Shown here piece after piece: positions 16,511-26,084 of a stretch of 64,000 bases of DNA. Within the stretch, counting starts at the first letter, position 1, and every line of letters begins with the position of its first letter. Source of the stretch: an uncultured Clostridia bacterium (GTDB lineage: Bacteria > Bacillota > Clostridia > Oscillospirales > Acutalibacteraceae); NCBI GenBank assembly GCA_947626485.1, contig CANQSG010000001.1, positions 1 to 64,000 on the forward strand, read 5' to 3'. The position numbers and the translations under genes are program-made. Under the pieces are notes generated by a model that saw only the letters and a program-made list of their open reading frames with translations, did not search any database and was not told the DNA's origin.

Positions 16511-19500
16511 TATTTTGCACCTCCCGCTTTTTTGCCGCGGCGTTTGACCGCCACGAGGACAAAAATCCCCGCCGCAAGGACGAGCACGCCCGCGCAGATC
16601 GCCGCGATAACGACCCACGGGAAGCCGGCTTCGTCGGCGTTGTTACCCGTATTTTGAAGCGGTTCGCGCTTGGGCGGACGCTTCGCGCCGCCGCTTTGCT
16701 TGTCGCCGTCCTCTTCTTCCGGCTCTTCTGCGTCATTGTCGTCAGAAACGGTCGCGTCGGTATCGTCCGGCGCCTCGATCGTCTCGTCGCTCGCGCTTTC
16801 GACCTCGGAGGTGACGGTCGTTGTAACGGTGACCTTGAGCGGTTGAACGGCGCCTTCCTCGATGGACGGCCCCTTGGGCGCCCACTCCGAATCGTTTGCG
16901 GTCAGCATCAGCGTCCCCACGGGCTCGATCACGTAAACGGTGATCCATTCGCCCTCGACGGTATAGTTCACCGCCGTGCGCGAGCCGTCGAAGAAGAGCT
17001 CGTAAACGCCCAATTTTCCGACGTCGACGCCGCTCGGCAGCTTGAAGCTGACCCAGGCGGGGCCTGTGAGATCCGCAGTGCCGCCGGTCGGATTCAACAG
17101 CTTATAATCCGCGATGTAATGCACGGTCGCGCCGGCGGGCGCCTTGCCGCCGAGCTGCTGCAAATAGCTTGCCGGGTGCTTGTCGATCTGAACGACGGTG
17201 TCCTTGGGGATATGGTTGTTATACCCCATGACCCGGATATCGCCGTCCTCGTTTTCGCGGACAAAATCAACGACCTTTTCTTCGTAGTACACGCCGAGAT
17301 CGTCGATCCACACGGTGCCCGCAGCGCCGATCGCGTCAAAGATCTCAAAGCTCGCATAAAACAGCTCGTACACGTCGGCGCCGTTGTTGCTGAGCGCGGT
17401 CCAGGGCAGGTACACCGTTACGGGCACGTTGGCGGGCACGGTGATCTTCGGCATATAATGCGTTCTGTTTTTGCCCTGCTTATTGAATACGGCAGCCAGC
17501 GTGACGGTTCGGTCGGACTTGATCCAGAACCGGATGCCGTCGCCCTCTTTGTTGGCGCCGCGTGTGCCGAAGGTGGTCTCCCAATAATATCTTCCGAAAA
17601 GCGCGGCAGGCGCCTCGCCGCCGTCGACGTAACCGCCGCCCGGCACGCAGTATTTGGCTTGCAGGGATTTGGAAGAGCCGGGCGCGGTGTTCGCGGCGTC
17701 GGTGTTGAGCGTAAGCTCGGCGCCGCCGTGCTCGCGCCAGCCTTCGTAAGCCTCGGTGTATTCCTTCCAATAGTCGTTTTGCAGCGCCTTTGTGCTGGCA
17801 TAGTTGTCAAAGGTATGGTTCAGGCTTTCCTGCTCGACCCATTTGGCGTAAAGGGCTTTGCCGTTTGCGCCGGGCGCAAGCAGATAAAGCGGCGCGCCCG
17901 TGAACGCTTCGTTATCGTACCAGCCGGCGAAGCAGAAGCCTTCCCGCCGCACGTTTTCGAAGGTGGGAAGCACGACGCTGTCAAGCGGGGAGCATTTTCG
18001 GTTGACAAGGCGTTCGTCGACAAAGCTGCCGCCGTTCAGATTGTAGTGAATCATCTGATCGACGTCTGCGTAATAGGTGCCGATGCTGTCCACGTAGATC
18101 GCGTTTGTGCCGCTGTCCGCGGGGACGCGGAAGAGAAGCTCGAGCCGCTTGATCGCGGCGTTGCCGATTTGAGACCACGGCACCGTGATCACGCTCTTCC
18201 CGGCGGGCACGTATTTCTCGTTCGAGGTGACGCCGGGCTTGGACGAGGTTTCGTAATTGACCCTGATTTTAAGCGTGGTGGGATACGACGCCTCGACCCA
18301 AAGGATGATGCCGTCGCCCGCCTTTGCCAGGGTCAGATTCCGGTTCAGAAAGTCTGTGTACGCCGCTTTAGACGCATACTTCTTGACCGCGAGCCGCATG
18401 GAATGCTGCCCGTAATGCAGGTGCGCCGCGTCGGAATTCAGGGACATTTGGGCGACGGAAGCGTTCGCGTTTTCCCAAACGCCCGCAAGGTCCTCGTCGT
18501 TTGCGTAGCCGTCGAAATTGTCGTAATCGGCGACGTGAACCTCCCACTTCGGGTACAAAACCTTGTCGCCCACGGTTCCCGCGGGAATGGCGCGGAGCGC
18601 TTCGTCGGAAAGATCCTGCTTCTCGCACCAGCCCACAAGCGTCGCTTCGGGGTTGGCGTTGTTTTTGATTTTCTCGTAATTCGGCAAAACGTAACCGTTT
18701 GCGGAATATTCGGCGTCCGGTGTGTACGAGTCGACCCACGCGGCGTCGCCGATGTTGTAGGTGAGCGAATAGCGCGCGTTCTCGGTATAGGTGCCGACGT
18801 CGTCGATGTAAAACGTCGTGGCTTCGGCAACGTTTCTTGTCATGATCTGCAAATTGCCGGCCCACTGCCCGTCGGCGGGCGCGTTTTTAATATCCGACCA
18901 CGGGATCGTCACCACGCTTTTGCCCGCCGGCACGGTTACGTCGGAGGACGTGTTGGCGTCTTTTTGGCTGAACCGCAAATAGAGGGTGATCGGATGATCG
19001 GTCTCGATCCAGAAGCAGACGCCGTCGCCGTCGACCATGAGGCTGTCGCTTGCAAACAGATTTGCAAACGGATAGGGCGCCGCCGGGATCGCGTATTTTG
19101 CCGAGCAGCTGCCGCTGTGCGCGTGGCTCGGGTCTTGATTTAAGGTAAGGCGGTCGCCGACGACCCAGTCGCTCCACACCGAATTCGGCGTATTCAGGCC
19201 GGTCGTGTCAAAATCGTAGGTGATCGTTTTTGTCATGACCCACTTCGCATAGTAGGTCTTTTCCCCCGTCGCGTCGGCGGGAACGGCAGATACGGGGCTG
19301 CCCGAAAAATCGGGACTCGCGTACCAGCCCTTAAAAATGCTGTTTTGCCGGGTGATAAATTCGCCTTCGGGCAGGAGAACACCGCCCGCGCAATACTTGG
19401 TGGGCGCGGTGTAGCCCGTTACGAATTCGCCGCCGTAGGTTTCATAGCGAATTCCATACGCGGCGGAAATATCGCTCGTATAGGTGCCGACGTCGTCAAG

Positions 19501-21699
19501 GTACAGAACCGTTCCGTTGGGCGCGGTAATATAGAGTAAGAAAATCTCTATTGTATCCCTTCCCTCGATGGCGGAGCCGAACGACGACCAGGGGGCGAAG
19601 ACGTAGCTCTTGCCCGCGGGGACGGTGATTTCGGGGAAGCTTGTCGTGTAATTTACGGCGATTTTTACGGTCAGCTCCTGCGGGGCGTCGATCCAGAAGC
19701 AAATACCGTCGCCCTTTACGGCAAACGCATCCTGCGTATAAACGGCTGCCCACTGATTCGGGACGGTGTATTTTAAGGATTTTGTCCCGCTGTTTGCATG
19801 GGCGGCGTCGTAATAAGGAGCCGACAGGCTGTTCGTCCCCGTCCAGTCGCCCCATGTTTTGACCGTGCCGTCGAAGTTGTCAAAGGTCACGTCGCGAACC
19901 ACCCACTTCGCGTGGTAGGTCTTCGCGCCCGTCGTGCCGGCGGGAATTACCGTCACGGGATTGCCCGTAAGGTCGGCGTTCTCGTACCAGCCCATCAGGG
20001 TGTAGCCGTCGTTTTCGACGTTTTCATAGGTGGGAAGGGCAAGCCCCGCGCTTGTGAAATACCCAAGGGGCGCCGTATAGCCGTTCGCAAACACGCCGCC
20101 GTTCAGATCGAAGGTCAGGGCGTTTTCAATAGAATCGGCAAAGCTGCCGATGTCGTCGATATAAACCGTGTTCTCGGTGCCCGGCAGGGTGGGGGTCTCT
20201 ACGTTGAGCTCCACCATCCACCAGTAGTTTCTTTCGTCCGCGCCGGGAACCTCGCTCCAGGGGATCATAACCAGGTTTTTCCCCTCGGGAATGCTGATCT
20301 TTGCGGTCGTATAGCCCGCGAAGGACGCGGAGTAGTTGAGGCGCAGCCAGACCTGCGTTGCGACCTCGGTTTGAATCCAGAAATACAGGCCGTCGCCGGT
20401 GCGGCGAAGCTCTCTCGAAAGGACGAGGTCGGCGCGGTCGTCCCCGAAGGCGGAACGGTTTTTCACCGCGACTTGCAGGGATTTGGAACCGTTGTAGGCA
20501 TTTTTGGCGGCGGTATTCAGCGAAATTTCGCCCGAATAGGTCCAGGACGCCCAGAAATTGTTCAGATCCTGCGCTTCCTTGCCCGTGTAGCTCTCAAAGG
20601 TGTCGAAATCGGCCGTGCAGTCGACCCATCTCGCATAATACACCTGATCGCCCACGGCGTCGCCGGGCACGTAAAAGACGGGCATTCCCTCAAAGCCGGC
20701 GTTATCATACCAGCCGGCAAAGGCGTGCCCCTCCAGCACCACGTTCTCATAGGTAGGCAACGGCATTTTGGGGAAATATTCCGTGGGGGCGGTGTAATCC
20801 GAAAAGCTGCCGCCGCCGAGCTCGAACCGGATCCCGACGTCGGACGACGCGCCCGGAGAGGCGATATCCTCATAGGTGCCGAAATCGTCAAGATATACGG
20901 TGTTGTCCTCCGCGCCGTGGCTGATCTCCACGAGCATCTGCTTGCCGTACATCGCGCCGCTTAACGTCGACCACGGCACGGCGATCAGGTGCTTGCCGGC
21001 GGGAAGGGGGATTGCGGCGCTTTTGACCGCCTGATACTGGAACATGACCGTGATCGTCGCGGCCGTTGAGGTTTCGATCCAAAAATACGCGCCGTCGCCG
21101 TCGAGGGAGTGGTTGGGGATGGCGAACTGCGTTTTGTTCCGCCAGCTTGCATTGCCGTCCTTCTTTTGGGGGACAAACAATTTCACCGATTTGCTTCCGC
21201 TGTATGCGTGCGCCGCATCGGTGTTCAGCGCGGCGCTACCGTCGGTGTCGCCCGTCCAGTAATAGCACAGATTCAGGTCGCCGCTGTTGATCATATCGGT
21301 CGTTTTCAGCTGTTTGCCGTCCGCATCGACCGTTACGACGGCGGTGTCGGTATAGGACTCGAAATTGTCGCCCGTGACCTCGCACAAGATCCACTTCGCG
21401 TAATAGGTCACGCTGCCCGACGCGCCGTCGGGTACGAAATAGTGCGGGCTGCCCGCATATTTGTCGTTATCGTACCAGCCGGCAAACGCAAAGCCGGTGC
21501 GCTCGACGCTCTCGTACCCGGGAAGCGCCTCGCCCGCATTATAATCCGTCTTTACGCCGTCCGCCAGCTCGCCGCCCTGCGCGTCAAAAGTGACGTCCAC
21601 GTCGCCGATGGCAAGCACGGGAAAGGACAGGCTCAGGATTCCCATGAGCATTGTCATTGCCAAAACCAGCGACAGCGCTTTTTTCATTTGGGTTTTCAT
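16510..21699 (-). CDS. Giant surface protein with six InlB-repeat/CBM-like modules and C-terminal anchor
   Basis: A 1729-residue exported protein: signal peptide (MKTQMKKALSLVLAMTMLMG), then six units. Each unit is a 65-70-residue Listeria-Bacteroides (InlB B) repeat ending GWY...AKW, followed by about 130-150 residues of predicted beta-sandwich with LNxDxxHxGSxS, GDGxxFWI, VPAGKxxxxIPWS and YIDDVGTY, resembling CBM11/30-type modules. After about residue 1450 come a unique domain, an acidic stalk, LQNTGNN (LPXTG-like), one membrane helix and a KRRGKK tail. ATG 21699 is chosen over one at 21714 because GGGAGGAG lies just before it. It likely holds polysaccharide at the surface. Unit four is very close to a unit of the neighbouring dockerin protein. 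No catalytic domain was seen. Confidence 0.85.
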   Translation of the reverse strand: MKTQMKKALSLVLAMTMLMGILSLSFPVLAIGDVDVTFDAQGGELADGVKTDYNAGEALPGYESVERTGFAFAGWYDNDKYAGSPHYFVPDGASGSVTYYAKWILCEVTGDNFESYTDTAVVTVDADGKQLKTTDMINSGDLNLCYYWTGDTDGSAALNTDAAHAYSGSKSVKLFVPQKKDGNASWRNKTQFAIPNHSLDGDGAYFWIETSTAATITVMFQYQAVKSAAIPLPAGKHLIAVPWSTLSGAMYGKQMLVEISHGAEDNTVYLDDFGTYEDIASPGASSDVGIRFELGGGSFSDYTAPTEYFPKMPLPTYENVVLEGHAFAGWYDNAGFEGMPVFYVPGDAVGDQVYYARWVDCTADFDTFESYTGKEAQDLNNFWASWTYSGEISLNTAAKNAYNGSKSLQVAVKNRSAFGDDRADLVLSRELRRTGDGLYFWIQTEVATQVWLRLNYSASFAGYTTAKISIPEGKNLVMIPWSEVPGADERNYWWMVELNVETPTLPGTENTVYIDDIGSFADSIENALTFDLNGGVFANGYTAPLGYFTSAGLALPTYENVENDGYTLMGWYENADLTGNPVTVIPAGTTGAKTYHAKWVVRDVTFDNFDGTVKTWGDWTGTNSLSAPYYDAAHANSGTKSLKYTVPNQWAAVYTQDAFAVKGDGICFWIDAPQELTVKIAVNYTTSFPEITVPAGKSYVFAPWSSFGSAIEGRDTIEIFLLYITAPNGTVLYLDDVGTYTSDISAAYGIRYETYGGEFVTGYTAPTKYCAGGVLLPEGEFITRQNSIFKGWYASPDFSGSPVSAVPADATGEKTYYAKWVMTKTITYDFDTTGLNTPNSVWSDWVVGDRLTLNQDPSHAHSGSCSAKYAIPAAPYPFANLFASDSLMVDGDGVCFWIETDHPITLYLRFSQKDANTSSDVTVPAGKSVVTIPWSDIKNAPADGQWAGNLQIMTRNVAEATTFYIDDVGTYTENARYSLTYNIGDAAWVDSYTPDAEYSANGYVLPNYEKIKNNANPEATLVGWCEKQDLSDEALRAIPAGTVGDKVLYPKWEVHVADYDNFDGYANDEDLAGVWENANASVAQMSLNSDAAHLHYGQHSMRLAVKKYASKAAYTDFLNRNLTLAKAGDGIILWVEASYPTTLKIRVNYETSSKPGVTSNEKYVPAGKSVITVPWSQIGNAAIKRLELLFRVPADSGTNAIYVDSIGTYYADVDQMIHYNLNGGSFVDERLVNRKCSPLDSVVLPTFENVRREGFCFAGWYDNEAFTGAPLYLLAPGANGKALYAKWVEQESLNHTFDNYASTKALQNDYWKEYTEAYEGWREHGGAELTLNTDAANTAPGSSKSLQAKYCVPGGGYVDGGEAPAALFGRYYWETTFGTRGANKEGDGIRFWIKSDRTVTLAAVFNKQGKNRTHYMPKITVPANVPVTVYLPWTALSNNGADVYELFYASFEIFDAIGAAGTVWIDDLGVYYEEKVVDFVRENEDGDIRVMGYNNHIPKDTVVQIDKHPASYLQQLGGKAPAGATVHYIADYKLLNPTGGTADLTGPAWVSFKLPSGVDVGKLGVYELFFDGSRTAVNYTVEGEWITVYVIEPVGTLMLTANDSEWAPKGPSIEEGAVQPLKVTVTTTVTSEVESASDETIEAPDDTDATVSDDNDAEEPEEEDGDKQSGGAKRPPKREPLQNTGNNADEAGFPWVVIAAICAGVLVLAAGIFVLVAVKRRGKKAGGAK

Positions 21700-21736
21700 G
21701 GATTCTCCTCCCAAAGCTGTGGAATGGGTTGTTGAA

Positions 21737-21777
21737 ACGATCCCGCAAAGGGGCTGTAAACTGCTTTACGGGATCGT
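21737..21777 (-). terminator. Hairpin after the dockerin/InlB-repeat gene
   Basis: ACGATCCCG (21737-21745) and CGGGATCGT (21769-21777) pair perfectly with a further AAAG/CTTT pairing inside. Only three T follow on the minus strand, so it is a weak or attenuating terminator between two genes of the run. Confidence 0.5.
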
Positions 21778-21809
21778 CCGGGCAAAAATCCGCCCGCGTT
21801 GTTTCTCTC

Positions 21810-23459
21810 TTATTTGACGCCTAATAACTGCCGTCTTACCTTGGCGACGTCGGCCTCCTCCACGGTGCCGTCGTCGTCTTTATAGACGTCAGCGGCAAAG
21901 CCGGCGTCGGTCAGGCGGTTTTTCAGGGTCACAAAATCGAGGATATCGGTTTGATCGTCGTCGTTGTAGTCGTATTTTTTCGCCCCGCAAAGCGAACAGA
22001 CGACCTCGTCGCCGAACACGTGCGAGCAGGCGTTTTGATAGGTGCCGACGTCGTCGATGTAAATGGTCGTGGCTTCGGCAACGGTTCTCGGCATAAACTG
22101 CAAACCGCCTGCCCACTGCCCGTCGGCGGGCGCGTTTTTAATATCCGACCACGGAACAGTCACCACGCTTTTGCCCGCGGGTACGGTCACGTCGGAGGAC
22201 GTATTCGCTGCGCTCGTCTTGAATTGCAAATACAAGGTAACCGGCTGATCGGTTTCGATCCAGAAGCGCACGCCGTCGCCGTCGCGCATCAGGCCGTCGG
22301 TGGCGGCGATATTGCCGGCTTTCCCCGCGGGAATTTCATATTTCACCGAGCAGCTGCCGCTGCTGGCGTGAAGCGGGTCCTGATTCAGGGAAAGATGGGT
22401 GTCGACCGTCCAGTCGTACCAATTTTTCATCGTTGCCGCGTCAAAATCATAGGTGATCGTTTTGTTCGCGACCCACTTCGCATAGTAGGTTTTCTCGCCC
22501 TTCGCGTCGGCGGGGACGGCGTAAACGGGGTTTCCGGCAAGGTCGGCGCTTTCGTACCAGCCGGCAAAAATGAGGCCATACTTCGACGTTACGTCCGCAT
22601 AGCCCGGCAGCGGCATGCCGGCGTAATAGTCGATGGGCGCCGGGGTCGCAAATTCGCCGCCGCGGGGGTCGAACGATATGCCTTCCATTTTGGAATAGGT
22701 GCCGACGTCGTCGAGGTAAAAGACTGTGGCCTCGGTAACGTTTCTTGACAGAATCTGCAAATTACCTGCCCACTGGCCGTCGGCGGGCGCGTTTTTAATG
22801 TCCGACCACGGAATCGTCACCACGCTTTTGCCCACAGGGACGGTCACGTCGGAGGACGAATTGGCATTGCTTTGCTTAAAACGCAAATACAAGGTGATCG
22901 GATGATCGGTTTCGATCCAGAAGCGCACGCCGTCGCCGTCGACCATCAGGCTGTCGCTTACAAATATGTTGGCGGACGGATAGGGCGACGCGGGAATTAC
23001 GTATTTTGCCGAGCAATTACCGCTGCTCGCGTGGCTCGGGTCTTCGTTTAAGGTAATGCGGTCGCCGACGACCCAGTCGCTCCACTCCGAATTCGTCGTT
23101 TTCAGGCCGGTCGTATCGAAATCATAGGTGATCGTCTTATTCGCGACCCACTTCGCATAGTAGGTCTTCTCGCCCGTCGCGTCGGCGGGGACGGAGGTAT
23201 AGGTGCCGCCCGAGAAATCGGAATTTTCGTACCAGCCGGCGAAGATGAGATCTCCTCTTGCGATTTGGTCTATGCTCGGCAAGGGGTCGCCCGCCTGTAA
23301 GTCGGGATCGACGAAGCCGGTCAATTTGCCACCGTTGCAGTTTAAGGTGACAGATAGGGGCGTATCACTCGCGGCATACGCATTCGGGAAGAGAAAGAGA
23401 GCTGCCAACAGTCCGAATACAAGCAACAGCGACACGGAATTTTTAAGCCTGATTCGCAT
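21810..23459 (-). CDS. Secreted InlB-repeat/CBM-like protein with C-terminal dockerin
   Basis: A 549-residue exported protein with a signal peptide (hydrophobic VSLLLVFGLLAALFLFPNAYA), two InlB-type repeats (each ending GWYE...YAKW), each followed by a CBM-like beta-sandwich with VPxGKSVVTIPWSDIKNAP, and a C-terminal dockerin pair of Ca-binding loops (DYNDDDQTDILDFVTLKNRL and YKDDDGTVEEADVAKVRRQL). The dockerin implies docking to a cohesin-bearing scaffold, none of which is in the window. Its first CBM-like unit is nearly the same as unit four of the 1729-residue protein downstream. AAAGGAG precedes the ATG. It is probably a non-catalytic binding subunit. Confidence 0.86.
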   Translation of the reverse strand: MRIRLKNSVSLLLVFGLLAALFLFPNAYAASDTPLSVTLNCNGGKLTGFVDPDLQAGDPLPSIDQIARGDLIFAGWYENSDFSGGTYTSVPADATGEKTYYAKWVANKTITYDFDTTGLKTTNSEWSDWVVGDRITLNEDPSHASSGNCSAKYVIPASPYPSANIFVSDSLMVDGDGVRFWIETDHPITLYLRFKQSNANSSSDVTVPVGKSVVTIPWSDIKNAPADGQWAGNLQILSRNVTEATVFYLDDVGTYSKMEGISFDPRGGEFATPAPIDYYAGMPLPGYADVTSKYGLIFAGWYESADLAGNPVYAVPADAKGEKTYYAKWVANKTITYDFDAATMKNWYDWTVDTHLSLNQDPLHASSGSCSVKYEIPAGKAGNIAATDGLMRDGDGVRFWIETDQPVTLYLQFKTSAANTSSDVTVPAGKSVVTVPWSDIKNAPADGQWAGGLQFMPRTVAEATTIYIDDVGTYQNACSHVFGDEVVCSLCGAKKYDYNDDDQTDILDFVTLKNRLTDAGFAADVYKDDDGTVEEADVAKVRRQLLGVK

Positions 23460-23501
23460 TGTAATTCTCCTTTTCTATTTTGGTATGATCTCGGTTTGCC
23501 C

Positions 23502-23520
23502 GGAAGCTATTTCAGCTTCC
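23502..23520 (-). other. Stem-loop at the end of the solute-binding protein gene
   Basis: GGAAGCT (23502-23508) and AGCTTCC (23514-23520) form a seven-base-pair hairpin overlapping the stop codon. No T-tract follows. Hairpins here commonly protect binding-protein mRNA from decay; that role is inferred. Confidence 0.4.
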
Positions 23521-25090
23521 CCGTAAACTTAATATTCTTCCATTCGTCCTTCATGTGAACGTCGAACTCGCTGTGATAGGAGTCGATCAGCTGGCCGACG
23601 GTCGCCGAGCCTTCGTAGAGCTTTGTGATGGCGTTCCGGAAGGAAGCGTTGTCGCCCAGCTCGATCTCGATGATGGGGGCGCACTTCAGGGTGCGGTGCA
23701 TATTCTTCACGCGGTTATACGAGCTCTGCTCCGAGAACTTGCGGACGTACAGATCGCGGAACTGGTCGTCCTTGGAATAACCCGGCTGGAGCTGATACAG
23801 CGCGTCGACGATGAACAGCAGCTCCGGCGCGCGATCCGCGTAAGCCTTGGGGATGACATACGGCCAGGAGGCCTCCATCAGCGCGTAATATTCCTTCGCG
23901 CTGGGCCCCTTGGGCAGGTAAGCGATGCCGTATTCGTTCGCGTTCATGCGGGATTTCAGAACGTCGTAGCAATAGTCCTCTTCAAAGACAAAGGCGACGT
24001 TTCCTTTAATCAGCTCGTTTAACATGTTGTCCCACGAGCCGGTCGTGGCGACCGGATCGACGTTGACCCAGGAATTCAGCTGATTGAGCGCTTCGCGAAC
24101 CTTGGCGCTGTTGAAGTTCGAGGAAAGGGTGCCGTCGGACGCCACGTTTACAAGCTGGGAGCCGTTGGAGGCGACAAGGCCGTAAACGCTCAGGTGCGTA
24201 TCCAGTCCGATGCCCCATTTCTGGGGATATTTCTCCTTGACCTTCTTCGCGATCTTCGTCATCTCGGACCACGTCCACTGACCCTTATCCATCAGGGCTT
24301 CGACGTCGGCGAATTGGGAAACCAGGTTTTTGTTATACACGACCTGGGACATCATCTTGCCCTCTTCCACGCCGATCGCATACTGCTTGTTATTGTAATT
24401 GCAGAGCTGGACGGAAAAATCGCAATAAGCCTGCGAAGTCATATCGATCCCGGTCGCCTTCATGGCGTCGTTCAGCGACGTCAAATAGCCCGCTCGCACG
24501 TAATTCGCGACAATGTCGCCCTCGATCTGATAGAGCTGACCCGACGGCTTGACCCCCGCCAGAACCTCCTGCTCGAGCTTACTGCTCCATTTCTTTTCGA
24601 CGATATCCACGCCGTATTTCTTTTCCAGCTCGGCCACGCGCTTGATCCAGTTATCGTGCGCGGTGTTCTGCCCGCTGGTATAGGGATCCCACGAACGCAT
24701 AATCGTTATCGTTTTGCCCTTGAGCGTCTTGGGGTCGAACTTGGCCGTCGTCGACGTCTGGGGCGCGGTGGTGTTTGCGGGGCGGCGATTTGTCGTGCCG
24801 CCGCTCTTTGACGCGCTGCCGCCGCTGCCGGACGCGTCGCCGTTGTCGCCGGCGTTGCCTTCCTCGTCCTGACCGGCTTCCACCTCGTCGCAGACGCAGT
24901 CTCCGTATTGATAGCAGAAGCAGCAATGATTCTTGTCCGGGCAGAGCGTGCACAGGGCGGGATCGCCGTATTCGAGAACGGTCTCGTCCTCCGATGACGT
25001 TTGCCCGCCGCTTCCTCCGCAGCCCGCCATCGTCAGCAGAAAGGCAAGGCAAAGGAATACGCACAGAAGGGATTTACGGTTTACTTTCAT
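23507..25090 (-). CDS. Sugar ABC transporter solute-binding lipoprotein with N-terminal Cys cluster
   Basis: A 527-residue family 1 extracellular solute-binding protein that would deliver oligosaccharide to the permeases encoded just upstream. Signal peptide with lipobox MAGC (Cys at 24). The binding-protein fold begins near residue 125 (LKGKTITIMRSWDPYTSG) with NNKQYAIGVEEGKMMSQVVYNK and IPKAYADRAPELLFIVDALY. Between the lipid anchor and the fold lies CTLC....., CC.C, C.C: seven Cys between residues 47 and 67, followed by an acidic Gly/Ser linker. Such a cluster is not usual for this family and could bind metal. AAAGGAG precedes the ATG. It is the last transport gene of the run. Confidence 0.88.
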   Translation of the reverse strand: MKVNRKSLLCVFLCLAFLLTMAGCGGSGGQTSSEDETVLEYGDPALCTLCPDKNHCCFCYQYGDCVCDEVEAGQDEEGNAGDNGDASGSGGSASKSGGTTNRRPANTTAPQTSTTAKFDPKTLKGKTITIMRSWDPYTSGQNTAHDNWIKRVAELEKKYGVDIVEKKWSSKLEQEVLAGVKPSGQLYQIEGDIVANYVRAGYLTSLNDAMKATGIDMTSQAYCDFSVQLCNYNNKQYAIGVEEGKMMSQVVYNKNLVSQFADVEALMDKGQWTWSEMTKIAKKVKEKYPQKWGIGLDTHLSVYGLVASNGSQLVNVASDGTLSSNFNSAKVREALNQLNSWVNVDPVATTGSWDNMLNELIKGNVAFVFEEDYCYDVLKSRMNANEYGIAYLPKGPSAKEYYALMEASWPYVIPKAYADRAPELLFIVDALYQLQPGYSKDDQFRDLYVRKFSEQSSYNRVKNMHRTLKCAPIIEIELGDNASFRNAITKLYEGSATVGQLIDSYHSEFDVHMKDEWKNIKFTGKLK

Positions 25091-25109
25091 AACAAATGCT
25101 CCTTTCGTT

Positions 25110-26048
25110 TTATCCGACTAATCCGCTTCGCTCAACGCTCTCGACAAAATAGCGTTGCGTGAAGAGATACAAAATCAAGAGCGGGACGACGAGAAACAGG
25201 ATTCCCGCGTATGCCTGCAGGCTTAAGGAGGTCTGGTCGACGATGGTGGCGTCCGCCGTCGTCCCGTTGAAATCCCGCAGCAAAACAGGCAGGATATTCG
25301 CCTGACGCATAAAGTTATAATTGAAATCGCAGTCGGTCCAGATCCACACAAACGAGAACAGGCCGATCGTGATCATCATGGTTTTCGCCCCCGGCAGCAT
25401 CACGCGGAAGAAGGTGCCGATCGGGCCGCAGGCGTCGATCGCCGCCGCCTCCTCCATCTCCTTCGGCATTCCGTTGAAGAACTGCCGCATGATGAGGATA
25501 TAAAGTCCGCACCGGAAGCCCGCCGCCACCGCCGCCAACACGATATTGGGAACCATGGTGTCGATAAAATTGAGCGGCTCGCCGTGATTGAGCAGCGGGA
25601 TCAACCCGAACAGGTTGAAATTGCGGAAGAAATTGAACAGCGGGATTTGCAGCAGATCGGGCGGCAAAACCAGACCCAGCACGCACAAAAGCGTGAGCGG
25701 TTTGTTCAACGCGAATTTAAACCTTGCCAGGCCGTATCCCACGAGGGTGCAGCTCGCCACGTTGAGCAGGGTGACCACCAACGCGTGCAGGATCGTCATG
25801 GGATAGGTTTTCTCCATTTCCAGGCTGTCCCAGGCGTCCGCGAAGTTTTTGAGCGTGAAATTGCGCGGGATGTACCGCACCGCCATATTGTAGGTATCCT
25901 CTTTCGTCATAAAAACCGTAACGATTTCCGTAAACAGCGGATAAATGACGACAAACGCGATCAATCCGAAGAACGCCCACCGAACGATGTTTACGGCGAG
26001 GTTCAGCGAGGCCTTGTACAGCTTGGCCTTGCGAGCGGCGCTTTGCAT
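25110..26048 (-). CDS. Carbohydrate ABC transporter permease (MalG type)
   Basis: A 312-residue inner-membrane permease with about six membrane helices, the second of a heterodimeric pair with the gene just upstream. The ATPase-contact EAA loop reads EAAAIDACGPIGTFFRVMLP. The ATG follows AAAGGGGG. It is 19 bases before the binding-protein gene. No ATPase gene is nearby, as is usual for CUT1 sugar importers that share one MsiK-type ATPase. Confidence 0.92.
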   Translation of the reverse strand: MQSAARKAKLYKASLNLAVNIVRWAFFGLIAFVVIYPLFTEIVTVFMTKEDTYNMAVRYIPRNFTLKNFADAWDSLEMEKTYPMTILHALVVTLLNVASCTLVGYGLARFKFALNKPLTLLCVLGLVLPPDLLQIPLFNFFRNFNLFGLIPLLNHGEPLNFIDTMVPNIVLAAVAAGFRCGLYILIMRQFFNGMPKEMEEAAAIDACGPIGTFFRVMLPGAKTMMITIGLFSFVWIWTDCDFNYNFMRQANILPVLLRDFNGTTADATIVDQTSLSLQAYAGILFLVVPLLILYLFTQRYFVESVERSGLVG

Positions 26049-26084
26049 GCGCTTTCCCCCTTTCGGCAGTTTTGTAAGCCGTCG

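Noticed and set aside
16654..19143. 829-codon plus-strand frame opposite the InlB-repeat gene
   Set aside because: Antisense shadow of repeated GC-rich codons.
17000..21600. Regular repeats suggestive of a CRISPR or tandem DNA array
   Set aside because: They are diverged protein-domain repeats in frame within one gene.
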